Source: Breviolum minutum Mf 1.05b.01 (taxonomy: Eukaryota > Sar > Dinophyceae > Suessiales > Symbiodiniaceae). Taken from it: a DNA stretch of 64,000 nucleotides. The notes beneath the pieces were generated by a model that worked only from the letters and a program-made list of their open reading frames with translations, did no database searches and had not been told where the DNA came from. Both the position numbers and the translations under genes were made by a program. Shown piece after piece: positions 12,212-23,250 of the stretch; positions within the stretch are counted from its first letter, which is position 1; each line of letters starts with the position of its first letter. The DNA is taken from positions 35,411-99,410 of the forward strand of contig DF240854.1 in assembly GCA_000507305.1 (NCBI GenBank). The letters run 5' to 3'.

Positions 12212-12233
12212 GTCCATGACATTTTGGCTCAAG
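12212..12233 (+). other. Spliced-leader relic (partial)
   Basis: Bases 12220-12233, CATTTTGGCTCAAG, equal the last 14 bases of the conserved 22-base dinoflagellate spliced leader. Of the eight upstream bases only a few agree. Such relics are known where a trans-spliced mRNA was reverse-transcribed and reinserted. The next ATG downstream opens a coding-like frame at 12372. Confidence 0.65.
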
Positions 12234-12371
12234 TGACTCAAGTGAACCAAAGTGGTCAAAGGAGCAGATCAGGTACAGAGAGAGCAGCTCTGAATCTTTG
12301 AGTGAAACTCTTAGCAAGAAACTACTTCTCCCACCCCCTCCCCTCAACCCTTCGTCGCGCCAGCTACCTGG

Positions 12372-12542
12372 ATGCGGACGGACCTACCTCCGGTTGGAGA
12401 TGGGGAGCCTCAAGGGTGCTGGAAAGTGACAAGTCACTCCGCCTATGGCAACGCCTGTGAGATCAGGAGCTACCAAAGCAATATGGCGGAAAGCCTTGAC
12501 GCTCCGGAGCGCGGAAGTAAAAGGTGCGAGTGTGCTTCTTGA
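12372..12542 (+). CDS. Candidate first coding exon after SL relic
   Basis: This is the first ATG downstream of the spliced-leader relic. It opens a frame in a GC-rich island (MRTDLPPVGDGEPQGCWK ... SLDAPERG) ending in TGA after 56 codons. A GT (GTAAAAG) at 12517 could end the exon earlier, leaving one base of a codon; the exon at 14074 starts with the two bases needed. Either a short protein or exon 1 of a longer one. Confidence 0.5.
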   Translation: MRTDLPPVGDGEPQGCWKVTSHSAYGNACEIRSYQSNMAESLDAPERGSKRCECAS

Positions 12543-13210
12543 GCGTGCTTTGCGCTCAATGCACCTTTTGCTTCATATGTATAATTTAAATATGCAGATA
12601 CCTTTATGTATAATATATATATATATATATATTCAAAAATCTATATGGGTGAGTATAGGCAAGTTGCGCCTCATAACCGGTCAGCCAGCCCTCCCTGCCT
12701 TTCGGGAAATACAAGCTTGCTTTTAAAAGTTTTTTCTCGGGAACAAAATGCAATTGGGATTCAATTGGAACTCATAACCTCTCATGAAGCCCAGCGTTTT
12801 GATATGGGGAATGTGAGGTGGTGGCGGTTGGTTGAGTGGTCAAAGTGCTGGTTGCAAGGCCGCGATGCCACTGTCGCCAGCTCCCCTGCTTCGTCCGTTT
12901 GCTCCCAGTGTCTTGGTGCTGAGAAAAGGAGATCTTGCTTCCGTGGTTTTTTCATGATAACGCACACGATGCAGAAAATCACATCTTTTTTACATTTTAC
13001 TTCATTGAGAAGCTCAAGGGGAAGGTAGGGGGTGGTAGTTGAGTGGTAGGATGTCAGGACACGTTGTCCGGAGCATTTCATTCTATTTGCAGAAAGCATT
13101 TGTCGCACATTTCAAGGTAAGCCACATCGGTAAACTATCACAGATCATGTTGGGTTTAGTTTAGATTTAATTTGTAGGCAGGGTTTGCAGTGTTCCTATT
13201 GCCTTGAACA

Positions 13211-13741
13211 TTGTCACTACAAGACACTAGTTATGCATATATATATATATATATTTTTTTTTCCATCATTTTGTTTTTGTTGCGGCGCCGGCGATGCTGG
13301 TTCGCATACTCGTCATTATGTCGCCCTGAGGCACACCGAGCGGGCAGAGTGCCATGCGAGGTGCTTGTAATCCAACTATCCGACTGCCATGCGTGCGATT
13401 TGTCACCCAATCTTGGAGCTGTTGTCAAGTGTGTGGAACATGTTTGTAAATACCTAACGCAGCAGTACATGTTTGAACAAGTGCAGCTCGAGGCTGAATG
13501 TCTCCATCGTGTTCAATGTAATCAGTTTTCTGGGTGGGTTTGTTGGAATTGTCACATTGTCATTTTGTGTTTTCAATCTCAATGGCTAAAATTATGCATT
13601 CAGCTAGCCTTAAACTGTCTTGGTTTCGGGGGCCCACAAGTCTCATGTTTCATCTACGGCCGTTCTCCAAGGAGGGCATGTCTTTGTGGACGTTGTGGTC
13701 ACAGTGCAACTATACTTGAAAGATCCCCCCACGTACCATAG
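13211..13741 (+). CDS. Candidate coding block, Cys-rich
   Basis: A 176-codon open frame whose first half is GC-rich. It contains spaced cysteines (SDCHACDL, VKCVEHVCK, WVCWNCH, CLCGRCG), suggestive of metal binding but matching no family I know. It begins just after an AT/T run, so the true exon start is unclear. A chance ORF is possible at this length. Confidence 0.4.
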   Translation: MSLQDTSYAYIYIYIFFSIILFLLRRRRCWFAYSSLCRPEAHRAGRVPCEVLVIQLSDCHACDLSPNLGAVVKCVEHVCKYLTQQYMFEQVQLEAECLHRVQCNQFSGWVCWNCHIVILCFQSQWLKLCIQLALNCLGFGGPQVSCFIYGRSPRRACLCGRCGHSATILERSPHVP

Positions 13742-14073
13742 GTGGTTGCTATATATCAATGCATTTGAACGATTCACAATGATTGAAGTTTGCGACCAGT
13801 AATCCGTGTCCAAAACTCTCATGTCATCCCATTATACTTCGTCAACACTAAAAGGGCGTACAGCCATTAGGTGCATTAATTTTCTCCAGTTTTTTATTTT
13901 TGAAATCGTTTTTTACCAAGACAAAGCGTTGGCTAAAGCTAATTTACCTTCCCAAACTAGTACATAATATGCATGTGCAATATTGAATGTAGTGATAAGT
14001 TTTCAAATTTAAACCTACTTCTAATCCGCGTTTTTTTTAAGGCACCATTCCTCTCCCCTTCTCAATGCCACAG

Positions 14074-14207
14074 GTGCTGTGACGGAGGAGGAACGGACCT
14101 CCGCGTCCGGAAAACCCAGCAAAAGTCGCTACCGACTTCGCGGCTCCGCCGTGTTCAAAATCGAATTGGCTGAGGCTGTTGGCCACCATTTTTCAACGAC
14201 CACCTGA
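14074..14207 (+). CDS. Candidate exon
   Basis: After CTTCTCAATGCCACAG the frame reads AVTEEERTSASGKPSKSRYR, then LRGSAVFKIELAEAV, to TGA. The block is strongly GC-rich against its flanks. Its first two bases complete the codon left open if 12372-12516 is the previous exon. A shorter exon with a donor before the TGA is also possible. Confidence 0.6.
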
Positions 14208-14769
14208 GGAACCAGTCCGGGAGCTTTGTAAAATGGAAGGTTGCCCATGACGCGCTGAAGCTTTTTGAAAAGTCAGAGTTAGTTATTGGTTGTTTTGAAG
14301 GTGCGAGTAGTTTTTTTGGTGTGCAAACTGTATACTATTCGGATGGAGGTTTTTGTTCAATGGGTAAATGAAACCCTTTTGTACAGGAAGTTGCAAAGGA
14401 ATGTGGTCGGGGTTGGTAAGGTGTTGATCTCAGAATCCTATGGTTGTTGAGCTCAAAAGAGAAAGGGAACAGTAAGTAGTTGGTACAAAAGATTTGGATA
14501 ATCATCATTTATGATGATATATACTGTACTAGATAGTGCTGATTGATAATCTATAATGTATGAATTATGCAAATTTTATCGGAACCATGAAGGGACAGAC
14601 GAGATGAGCCATCGAGCTGGACCAGCGGGCAGTCGACGTAGGAAACTTTAAGCGCAAACTCCTTTTTTTCACCTTGGAAAATTAGTGAAACATGCTGGAG
14701 TATATGTGAGTTGGTTCGGGGTACAGTACCACATCAAATCGCATGTTACCCATCCCAGACGTTTTCCAG

Positions 14770-14885
14770 TTGAGGTCAAGGCACCAGTCCCGATGTTGGG
14801 TGCTGGTCGTTCTACACCTATATTGCAACCTGCAAAGGCCCCCAAAAAGGACAATTGGAGATGTGTTGTGCCAGATTTTGAGCTG
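14770..14885 (+). CDS. Candidate exon
   Basis: After CAGACGTTTTCCAG the frame reads VEVKAPVPMLGAGRSTPILQ and then PAKAPKKDNWRCVVPDFEL up to CTG|GTGATT. The frame stays open to a TAG at 14952. Product unknown. Confidence 0.6.
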
Positions 14886-15160
14886 GTGATTCTTGGAGAT
14901 GATCTCTCCTACCAAATGGGCAGCCAAAAAACTTCCTCATTTATGATGAGCTAGGGAATTTTCGTGTTTGACACATGATTTGCTACAGATCCAGTTTGGA
15001 AGCAAATCAGCCGCTATCAAGGACATATTTTTGCACAAATTGATATGACATTTTCACTGATATAGACAAAAATATAGCGTGTGTTGTTGCACCAGTCTAT
15101 ATTGATACAGACTGTACTTATATTTGGCATTTCAAAGTGTAGTGTATGCCACACCCGCAG

Positions 15161-15291
15161 ACACACAAGTTTACGATATGTACCATATACGCATCAACCG
15201 GTTGGATCAACGTGGCGGCCAATGTCAGGTGCAGATTTGTCCGGCATCGCCACTTTACAGTGCCAGGGCGCCACTGGAGAGGCTTGATTTG
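15161..15291 (+). CDS. Candidate exon
   Basis: After CCACACCCGCAG the frame contains YHIRINRLDQRGGQCQVQIC and SARAPLERLDL up to TTTG|GTGATAG. It ends in phase 0, matching the phase-0 start of 15730-15840. The family is not recognised. Confidence 0.6.
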
Positions 15292-15729
15292 GTGATAGGT
15301 TCTGTACCCTAGGATTTACAACGATCTACATACATGTTTCATAATTCATTCATAAGGAGAAAATATATAAGGGTTTAAGTGATACAATGATCGGACACTT
15401 CTTCAGATATTGTGACGATGGGATCTGTTCTTCATAGAAGGGTGAAGGAGTTCGTAGCAATCTCAACAATGTCGACAAGAAACACCCTCTGATGGTAGTT
15501 TGGGATTTGGAAATTCTCTAACATTGAAACATTTAAGGCCAGAAGGCCACCAGAAGAGATCCCACCAACTGATTCAACAGATTTCTGTCAGCACTACTTG
15601 TAGATGCGGAATGATGATTTTTCACATCAATGGATCTTAGTGGCCAGGAGGAGTGACTTATATGACTGAAACGCTTCAAAACGAACTGATGCGCCAGGAT
15701 CACCTTGACCAGAACCAATTCTTTTCAGC

Positions 15730-15840
15730 CTGTGCGGCAAGTGGTGGCTTCCAGTGGCTGCTATGGCGGTTATGCACAAACGCCACCCACACGGCTGCCT
15801 TCTGCACCTTCAAGAGATGGGAGCACACCTTCTTTGCAAG
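15730..15840 (+). CDS. Candidate exon
   Basis: Bounded by CTTTTCAG and CAAG|GTACCTG, 37 codons in phase 0 at both ends: PVRQVVASSGCYGGYAQTPP then TRLPSAPSRDGSTPSLQ. It looks like a flexible Ser/Pro/Gly-rich linker. Confidence 0.6.
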
Positions 15841-16044
15841 GTACCTGTGCCCAGAAAGGGAGTCGAAGTCTCAAGGGTTCTCATCACTTGCACAGTGTAT
15901 CACAGTTTTGGTCTTAAATAGTTAGATCATGTCAGATCCTATTGGTATTTATGGTATTTGCATTGGTATTTGTGGACTAAAATCGATCTTTTTTTTGTTG
16001 GGCACATTTCTTACATTCCAATTCCTACCCGGAATTTTCTTGAG

Positions 16045-16128
16045 GTGGAGGTCTGTTGGCTCCACGCCCAGAAGTGTCGTTGGAGGCGGGTCTTTGGCGA
16101 ACACTGAGTTCCAATGCGATTATTATAA
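16045..16128 (+). CDS. Candidate exon
   Basis: Between TTGAG and a strong donor TAA|GTGAGG. Two frames are open (GGLLAPRPEVSLEAGLWRTL; RSVGSTPRSVVGGGSLANTE). The third, in phase with 15730-15840, reads VEVCWLHAQKCRWRRVFGEH and stops at TGA, which would make this a last exon. Confidence 0.45.
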
Positions 16129-16442
16129 GTGAGGGATTTGCTCCACTGGGAAATCAAGGATATATTATATTAAAACCTTTACTTCTAATGCGATTTGCCT
16201 TGAGTTTCATTACGAAATTAAAAACATTTGTGGTCCAAAGGTGCAATGTGGAGGACGATACAACCTCAGTGAGCCTTGACTACAGCAATTCCAAATGAAT
16301 CAAATGCATGTAGAGACTAAAGTTCTAAAGAAACACATGTGACACCTATATCAGGATTACCAAAAATCATTTGCTAATTTGAAGACTGGGGACCATGACA
16401 TCAATGATGATCCCTTTTGGGAGAGCGCCTTTGCTCTTTCAG

Positions 16443-16470
16443 GCCACAACCATTTGCGGAGCTCCTATAG
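16443..16470 (+). CDS. Candidate 28-base exon
   Basis: Bounded by TTGCTCTTTCAG and ATAG|GTGAGGG, both near consensus. Reads ATTICGAPI in one frame. The size is small, so the call rests on splice sites only. Confidence 0.35.
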
Positions 16471-17013
16471 GTGAGGGCTGCACAGGTTATGTCAAAGAGG
16501 GAGGATAATTTGTTGGAAATCCATGGAAATCTATCGGGATTAAAATGATTGACTCTCTTGCAGCGCGACTTTCCCGGCAAACTGACCCAAACTCCGCTAA
16601 TTGGATCTAATTGGTTTGCCTACAGAAAGTTTTCTTTTCTGAACAATCCTTCTTGATGCCTTGTTCAGCAAAATATATTCGATAGATATAGGGTACTTGC
16701 ACATGTCAGATTTTCAGGTACTAACACACTTAGCTCTCCTTCAAAGCAAAATGACTCTGAGTGACAGCTACCCGGTTGCAACCCTCCATAATATGTTTGT
16801 GAGACGAAACATTGTCCATGTTATTTTAAATATATGTATATATTTATATTGTTTATATTTATATATATATATATATATACATCGATTATTCCCGGAAACT
16901 CTTCATCACAATCAAACCACTATATACACATGTGATATGTATATATCTATATATTGAATACTACATTTGGAGAGATATCTACGTGTCTAGCGATACCTCT
17001 TCGTGCATTGCAG

Positions 17014-17082
17014 CAACACTGATTCCCATCATCTTGGCAAGGAGACTTGGACGTGACCCGCAAGCAGGACATCGGCTCGAGG
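17014..17082 (+). CDS. Candidate exon
   Basis: After TTCGTGCATTGCAG the frame reads TLIPIILARRLGRDPQAGHR then LEG before G|GTTGAG. It is 69 bases. The minus-strand ORF over it looks less convincing. Confidence 0.55.
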
Positions 17083-17772
17083 GTTGAGGGTTCATGGTAA
17101 TCCCTTTGACTGGTTTGCTTCGAAATCTGGCTTGTGAATCTTTTGATACTGGGAACATTGGGATCCAATTTGCTACACAAGTCTTGAACAGATCCTATTC
17201 GGTATAGGCCCCTTTCGAGCAGTGCAGACCAAGGCACTTATTGAGAAACTACCAAGATTCCTATACATTCCTCATGCCTCTCCGTGAATTATGGTACGGA
17301 CATGACGTTGGTCTAGCTAAGGGGATTCCCTCTATGAAAATATATTTCCGGGTGGTAAATGGTCAATCTGTACGCAGATAGATACCTGTTAGACGACATG
17401 CATCTCTTGTTGAAATCCTTGAATTCACAGAGAGGGTCCCCAGTAAGGGATGCCAGATGTCAGAAGAAAGCAAGCGATAGAACTACTGTGTTGCACCCTC
17501 CACAACGGGCACACACACACACACAACACAGATCTTTGCCGCGCCATTGAATGCAGTGAAGACAGATGTCCAGAAAAAAATCAAACCAACAACAGTAAAA
17601 ACCTGGCTATTGAAGCAGAGTTTTGCTTGCAACATGGTTTCCAGTTTCACTTGTTTGTCATCATGAATGCACTCATACAGCATTGTGACTGGTCAGTTGT
17701 GTGCAACGAAAACATGCATATTGGACAATACAGAGTTGGCCACCGAACCATTTCCGGATTGTCAGTCAGTAG

Positions 17773-17847
17773 CTGAGAAGTGCCATGAGGGAGATGACAC
17801 AAGAGAAGATCTCTACACCCATCAACCAACATCAACATCATACATAG
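17773..17847 (+). CDS. Candidate exon ending in stop
   Basis: After CAGTCAGTAG the frame reads LRSAMREMTQEKISTPINQH and ends at TAG. Could be a last exon of the gene upstream of 17941. Confidence 0.4.
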   Translation: MRSAMREMTQEKISTPINQHQHHT

Positions 17848-17940
17848 TTTTTGTGAGTAGTGAGGGTCATAGACTCTAAGTGAAGACATCACCACCACTC
17901 GGAGAATTCAGTGTATATTCATTGGAAACCACGGGCGACT

Positions 17941-18045
17941 ATGGCGGCCACTCCACCGTCGGGTTTGCGGAATGATGTACTGCTTCCAGATGTTGCCTGG
18001 CCAGTTGAACTGTTGGACCTTGAGTTGAACTGTTGGACCTGTTGA
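17941..18045 (+). CDS. Candidate first coding exon
   Basis: ATGGCGGCC opens a frame reading MAATPPSGLRNDVLLPDVAW then PVELLDLE. A 20-base imperfect tandem (TTGAACTGTTGGACC) lies inside at 17999-18050. The ATG context is favourable. The minus strand is also open here, so confidence is limited. It could start the gene with exons at 18465-19245. Confidence 0.45.
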   Translation: MAATPPSGLRNDVLLPDVAWPVELLDLELNCWTC

Positions 18046-18464
18046 ACTGTTTCCCCTTGGACGTTCACTTTATGGGGTGGAGAGGTGTCCAAACGTCCCA
18101 AACAAACACAGCATTCACGGCTTTGACCACAAAATTCTTTGAGCATTATGGTAAACATTGGAGATAGTTGAAACGGAAGCAATACTTGTTTATATGGTGG
18201 GCAGGAGTGATATATACTATGAGGTGGTACGTAGCTATAGTAAAATTACTAGCAGTGGCATTGCTATTGATAGTTCTAAACTCATGCTTCTAAACGCCTT
18301 CTGGATACTATGAGGGTGCCCTATGCTATCAGGGTCCCCCCCAAACCTACTCAAAACACCGGAAAGGTGAATTTTTGTGAATAGTTGTGACTCATAGATT
18401 TGCCATACAGAAAAATATTCGTCATTTTTGCGGTTGACATCATTTCCGGAAATTTCCCATTTAG

Positions 18465-18594
18465 AACCTCTATCATCTAAATTGGCTGGATCCAAGTCCT
18501 CACAACGAGGTGAAAGCATCCTCCATTTCTTGCTTGGCCTTAAAAGCAACAACAGCAAAGTTGCAGAAATTAAACGTTTCATCGAATCTCCCAA
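18465..18594 (+). CDS. Candidate exon
   Basis: Between CCCATTTAG and CCCAA|GTGAATG. The frame contains SKSSQRGESILHFLLGLKSN and VAEIKRFIESP. The 119-aa minus ORF (18235-18594) covers the same DNA but has no good splice context and opposes the other exons here. Confidence 0.6.
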
Positions 18595-18823
18595 GTGAAT
18601 GTATTTGATTTGGATGACTTATGGCTTCAAATGTACTCACAAACTGGTGCTCTTTGCCGATAGTTCCAAACTTGGTGCCTCATTTCCTGGTGGATGATCC
18701 CAATTTCCCATGAAAATTTATTAAAGATTCTTAAAGTATTTTCCATTCTGTATCTACCATTCTGGATGGTTTTTTACCTTTCACATCCCAACCTTCATGG
18801 TGAACTCACCTTTGGGGTTGCAG

Positions 18824-18922
18824 GCGGTACGACAGTACATCGTTGAGCACAAGCTAGAGAAAGTGGTGACATCGGCCTTGAACCGCGTCATCCTCCAAAT
18901 GCCCGAGGCCGTTTCAAGTTGA
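18824..18922 (+). CDS. Candidate exon, RIIa/Dpy-30-like docking helix
   Basis: After TTTGGGGTTGCAG the frame reads AVRQYIVEHKLEKVVTSALN then RVILQMPE. The pattern Y-x5-L-E-x2-V-x3-LN-x-V, ending in PE, resembles RIIa/Dpy-30-type dimerisation-docking helices, including the N-terminal domain of enolase-4. The usual continuation is PEDP. That is restored if the exon ends at 18907 with a GC donor (GAG|GCCGTT) and joins 19156. A GT donor at 18911 would add one residue. In the genomic frame TGA follows at 18920-18922. Confidence 0.6.
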   Translation, partial: AVRQYIVEHKLEKVVTSALNRVILQMPEAVSS

Positions 18923-19155
18923 TTGGAAGTTGTTGGTTTGGTTTGGGTTGGAGCGAGCGCAAAGTATATTACAAATCCTATCAACTCGTCTATATGATGT
19001 TTTTATTGCACCTCTTAGTTGGTTTTTTGTTGTTGTTTCTTTTTCCGAGTCGCCCATCTATATGGATAACTTAAATTTGTACGTTAAGCAAGAGTTTTCC
19101 CGTCACCACCCACGTTTTGCGTCCTTAGATGTGGCTACCTCTCTTGCTAATGCAG

Positions 19156-19245
19156 GACCCCTATGCCCGCCTGGCAGAGGAGCTACGGAAGAGGGAAGAC
19201 TACAAACCACATCATTGGACTGTACTAGAAATGGTTGTTGGCTAA
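19156..19245 (+). CDS. Candidate exon, continues docking-like domain
   Basis: After TTGCTAATGCAG the frame reads DPYARLAEELRKREDYKPHH, which fits directly behind ...QMPE of the previous exon to give PEDPY. The frame closes at TAA 19243-19245; GT donors at 19222 and 19234 could end the exon earlier. Role inferred: dimerisation or anchoring module of a larger protein. Confidence 0.6.
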   Translation, partial: DPYARLAEELRKREDYKPHHWTVLEMVVG

Positions 19246-19700
19246 AACCACGATTTCCCACCAAAGATGAAGATGATGAAGTTTAATAACAATATTGGGT
19301 ACCCATGATCATTGTACATCATATAAGTCATATGTGCCTATCATTTCATTGAGTAGTCCGGACTTGGAAGTACTTTCCCAACATTCCAAAAAGACATTTA
19401 TTTTGCACTCAGTTGCCAATACCAAAGAGAGTGTAGATTCAACCTGGCAACAGCTGAAATGTATACTATTCATGTGCATTGCCTGAAAGATTTCAGGATA
19501 AACGGCCTGGTGTATTTGCTGTAGCAGGAAAGTGATTAGTGTGTCGTAAGCCATTACATGCCATATGTCAACTCTGCTGTAGCCGGAATTTGGCAACTTG
19601 AAATTTCAATTCTATGAAGATCATGCAAATTTTTCATCCAGCAATGCAAGCAACATGTTCATTGCATTTTTCCAACCAAAGTACCTTGGTTGCTGTGCAG

Positions 19701-19792
19701 GAATTGTCGAAAAGCAGTTTCTCTGTGCCTCGTTTCCAACATTTACGGCCAGATGCTTCAAAAGCAAGGCCAGTGGAACATGGGGAGTGGTG
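19701..19792 (+). CDS. Candidate exon
   Basis: Between TTGCTGTGCAG and GGTG|GTAAATG. One frame reads ELSKSSFSVPRFQHLRPDAS; another (GIVEKQFLCASFPTFTARCF) is also open. The splice sites are good and the frame undecided. Confidence 0.55.
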
Positions 19793-19968
19793 GTAAATGT
19801 TGTTACCCTTCGTGAAACTAACATAGCATCTGAATATGGATGGTTGGAAGATGATTTTCCTTTTGGGTAGGCCGATTTTCAGGGGCTATGTAGCTGGTAG
19901 ATTGTAGATGTCTCCTAAAAATTAGCCAAACTGATCCTGGTGAAGGACAGAGAAACGTAGCCAAACTG

Positions 19969-20196
19969 ATGAACAAACGATGGAATATGATGACTGACCT
20001 AAGTGACCCCGGCAGGAAGACATTGACTTTTCACGTGGTCGTTGCTTCACGTGGTGTCAGCATTCGAAGCTTGGTCACAGATTTGTGGAACTGTCGGACA
20101 TGTTCAGATGATGTGGTTTGTTGGGAAAGGAAGTTGGATACTTTCGAAGCACCATATACTCATAGACATTCCACGACATTTCCATTTTGGAGTTGA
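19969..20196 (+). CDS. Candidate coding block
   Basis: Open frame with LWNCRTCSDDVVCWERK (a CxxC pair). A second open frame follows the acceptor CGTGGTGTCAG at 20070. No family recognised. Confidence 0.3.
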   Translation: MNKRWNMMTDLSDPGRKTLTFHVVVASRGVSIRSLVTDLWNCRTCSDDVVCWERKLDTFEAPYTHRHSTTFPFWS

Positions 20197-20733
20197 CCAA
20201 ATGATCATTGAGACACAGACGTGACGGCTCTTGGTGCTCAGTGCTTGACTAGTAGAGCTAGCACGTTCATTGATTGATATCCAGCTTGCCAGAGTGTGTC
20301 ACTGGTAGTTTTATATTATTATATATCAAGCGGCTCAGCCAAGAAGTAATTTCAAAGAATAGTATGATCCTTTTCCAGGATGCCTGCTGATTCTGCCAAA
20401 AAGGAAGTTGCCTACGCTCGCGATTGTTTATATCCTGTCTGATCATGTTCGTTAACAATTTGATACAACTTGATTGGTACTGTGAAATTCTCTTGTTTGT
20501 TTGAATCAACACAATCAATCTATTTTCATTGACTACGACTATCGAATAAGTTTCAAGTTTCAACGTTTCAGTATGTGAGTCGGCGAGGAAGTTTCACCAG
20601 CTTTTTGATTTCCATAGAGACTTAGTAACTTTTTTTGTGCACATTTGTCATTTTTGTGTGCCGCATCCATCCATTTCAATCTCACAAGCTCTCAAAAATC
20701 CGGCCTTGGAGTGGAGTTTGAGGCATTCACAAA

Positions 20734-20823
20734 ATGTCGTTGGGTGATGCTATCCACATGGTGGATGGCACCGAAGAGCATTGGATATCTTTCCTCCAGG
20801 CTGATGGTAGAGAGTTTGAATGA
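20734..20823 (+). CDS. Candidate first exon
   Basis: ATG frame MSLGDAIHMVDGTEEHWISF then LQADG, with a donor GATG|GTAGAG before TGA at 20821. The minus strand is open here too, so this is tentative. Confidence 0.3.
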   Translation: MSLGDAIHMVDGTEEHWISFLQADGREFE

Positions 20824-21493
20824 GTTTGGTAGGTTCTGTGTGCATCAAATTGTTTTGATAAAATCTTCAACATAGTAGCCTTGTTGACTTCTTCAAGGAA
20901 TGCTGACTGGTAGAAGATCCAAGAAGTAACATATATGTATTCAGTCATCAGCAGCCATCACATATAGGTCATTGGTGTTTTGCAATTACATTTGAAACTA
21001 AAGCCTCTGAGTTTTCCATACAATACAACAAATAAACGATAGTGAAGTGTCAACCATTTTATTCACTTTGAGAAGCAACCGACTCACGATACAAACTAAT
21101 TAGCTTGACCTTTGTTTTTATAATTAGGTGGCTATTCCTTGTCCGTGAGGTAGTATATGATGAGCGGTTCTGTGTATATTTATGCATATACATACGTCGT
21201 ACGTATATTGTATATTACCTTGTGGAATGGATAACATGTAATACTACAAAATTACTCGGTTACTGTAAGCCAGCGAGTTTTTGAATTTGCTCGAAAAGAC
21301 AAAACAGTCATCATCCGAACTTTACATGAACAACCAGCAAACCATACCACGGTAGAAAAAGTTGAATCATTTCAATAGTCACCTGGTAGTTGAGGTAATG
21401 TTTCCATCCCAAAGGATGCTTTCAACCTGTGTTATCAATCCCCGAATGCGCTCCTTGGACATCCATGATACTCTTCCACCAGTTCAATTTAAG

Positions 21494-21691
21494 ATATCCT
21501 GAAATCGTCTTGCCGGAAGGACTTCTTTGCAAAGGCCTTTGGCGATATCTATGTGGATGAGTATCTCTCATTCCATGAGAAATGCTGTGACTTGTGCCAA
21601 ATCAAAGAGATTCTGAAACACAAACGAATCAAAATATGTTCAAACAGACATTTGCCAACGAAAAAAATCTGTCCAAAGATTGATCTTGAAG
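21494..21691 (+). CDS. Candidate exon
   Basis: An ATG-less open frame after TTTAAG contains SCRKDFFAKAFGDIYVDEYL, then HEKCCDLCQIKEILKHK and more Cys/His/Lys, up to GAAG|GTGTTT. Cysteine spacing hints at metal binding. Family unknown. Confidence 0.4.
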
Positions 21692-21984
21692 GTGTTTAGA
21701 AGGTACCTCTCCTTTGCCCCAAACCAATCTCTCGACAGCTCATGAAATATGTCCGGCTGGGTCAAGCTTGCAATTTGCTGTGAGACTTGGACTCATACTT
21801 ATACTTACTGAACATACTTGTGTTTACTCTCATCATCGCTTAAACAGTAAGAACATTTGTTTCCCATTTTTGGCAGTTGCATATCAGAGTCATCATCACA
21901 ATCATGCCCATGATTCTTGTCCATTCTGCTGTTATTATGATTATTTCACCATCATCTCCATGTTGAACGCTGTTGCTGGCTGAG

Positions 21985-22094
21985 ATGAACATCTTTTGGG
22001 TGCGCCTGACGGGACGGATTTGCTGAAAGTGACACAAGCCCTTACCAATCAACTGCGACTCGGCGTTGGATGGCGTTGGATGAGCTTCCAGAGG
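21985..22094 (+). CDS. Candidate exon
   Basis: Between GGCTGAG and AGG|GTAAAG. The frame contains GAPDGTDLLKVTQALTNQLR and LGVGWRWMSFQR. GC-rich, with a consensus donor. Product unknown. Confidence 0.55.
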
Positions 22095-23136
22095 GTAAAG
22101 TTGATATTCGACCCCCTCATGAGTCAATCAAAAAATAGCCAGGTATATGAGCAATGGGCGACTCGGTAAATGATTTCCATGGCAAATATGGCAAGTCTTT
22201 GTGGTCCTTTTGGTTCCTCAGTAGGGTGGAGGGGCTATTACTCTATGTAAGGATGACCCTCTTCAGTGGGTTAGCACTTCCAAGCTGGTCAATTGGAGAA
22301 TGTAAGTTCTGCCTGATTTTTGGGAGTGATAAATTTTAGAGCACTTAATGTCAATATCCATGGAAATACAAGTAAAATTCAGTAGGATCCTCAACCAAAC
22401 TTTGATTGGCAAACACATTTGTGCTTGATATGGGAGACTCCTCACTTCTCCCCAAGTGACCCGAACAATTTACATTTGTGGCCTGTACCTATACAAGTAC
22501 TACATAGTACTACTATATATAACATATCTACATGTATATTCATATAGTATATATTTACATAGTTAACGTAGTTTTTTTTCACGTGGGTGAGCTGACTCTC
22601 TTCCTTTTCTCAAAGGGTCAACACTCAGTTTCTCAAAGATGTCGCACTCCATGTGGCCACGAAACTGGTGTGAATGGTTGTCATGGTAAATGAGCTCTCC
22701 CATGACACACACACACACACAGAGAAAAGGTACAGGCAAAATAGGTAATGTCGGGAAATACGGTCATAGATTGCCTTCCGGATCAGTTTGCAAAATGATG
22801 TGATTTTGTGGAAACATACTTCACATTGAGCCATTTCAATAAATGTAGAATGCACTGCAAAATGCTTCACTGATCTCAGAAACCAAGGTTGTTGGCGGGT
22901 GCAGCATCATGCAATCTGGATGTATTTAGCTTCATTCAGCACTGCTTGACAAAGGTGGAGCTTCCGAGAAAAGATATTGGGACACTCCCTGAAAAAGATT
23001 GAGACTGGGGAACTTGATTCTTGTCTTTAGGATCTTGGGGAATGGTTCAACCAGGGATAGATGAGTTCCTCTATTGACTTTGGAGTCTTAGTTTGGTGAT
23101 TCCATTCCCAAAATCATAAGGTTTTTCTTCTTCCAG

Positions 23137-23199
23137 TTGGGGTGGATAAATTGTACCCGCAAGCAACAGAGAGAACGACCATGGATAGTTTGATAGGAG
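23137..23199 (+). CDS. Candidate exon
   Basis: A very strong acceptor (TTTTTCTTCTTCCAG) precedes a frame reading GVDKLYPQATERTTMDSLIG up to GGAG|GTTGGG. The minus ORF at 23114-23305 is its shadow. Confidence 0.6.
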
Positions 23200-23250
23200 G
23201 TTGGGAGTACTTGTGACTGCTGTTTTTCTCCCATCCTTTCGCTACAGCAG

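Noticed and set aside
12823..13080. tRNA-like A-box motifs (GGTTGAGTGGTCA and AGTTGAGTGGTAGGA)
   Set aside because: No matching B box and no acceptor-stem pairing found; at most degraded tRNA- or SINE-like fragments.
18235..18594. Minus ORF of 119 aa with a hydrophobic start
   Set aside because: Overlaps the + exon 18465-18594, which has matching acceptor and donor and fits its neighbours.
18824..19245. Whole gene as enolase
   Set aside because: The N-terminal-like docking pattern is present, but I found no enolase catalytic block in downstream exons, so no enzyme name is given.
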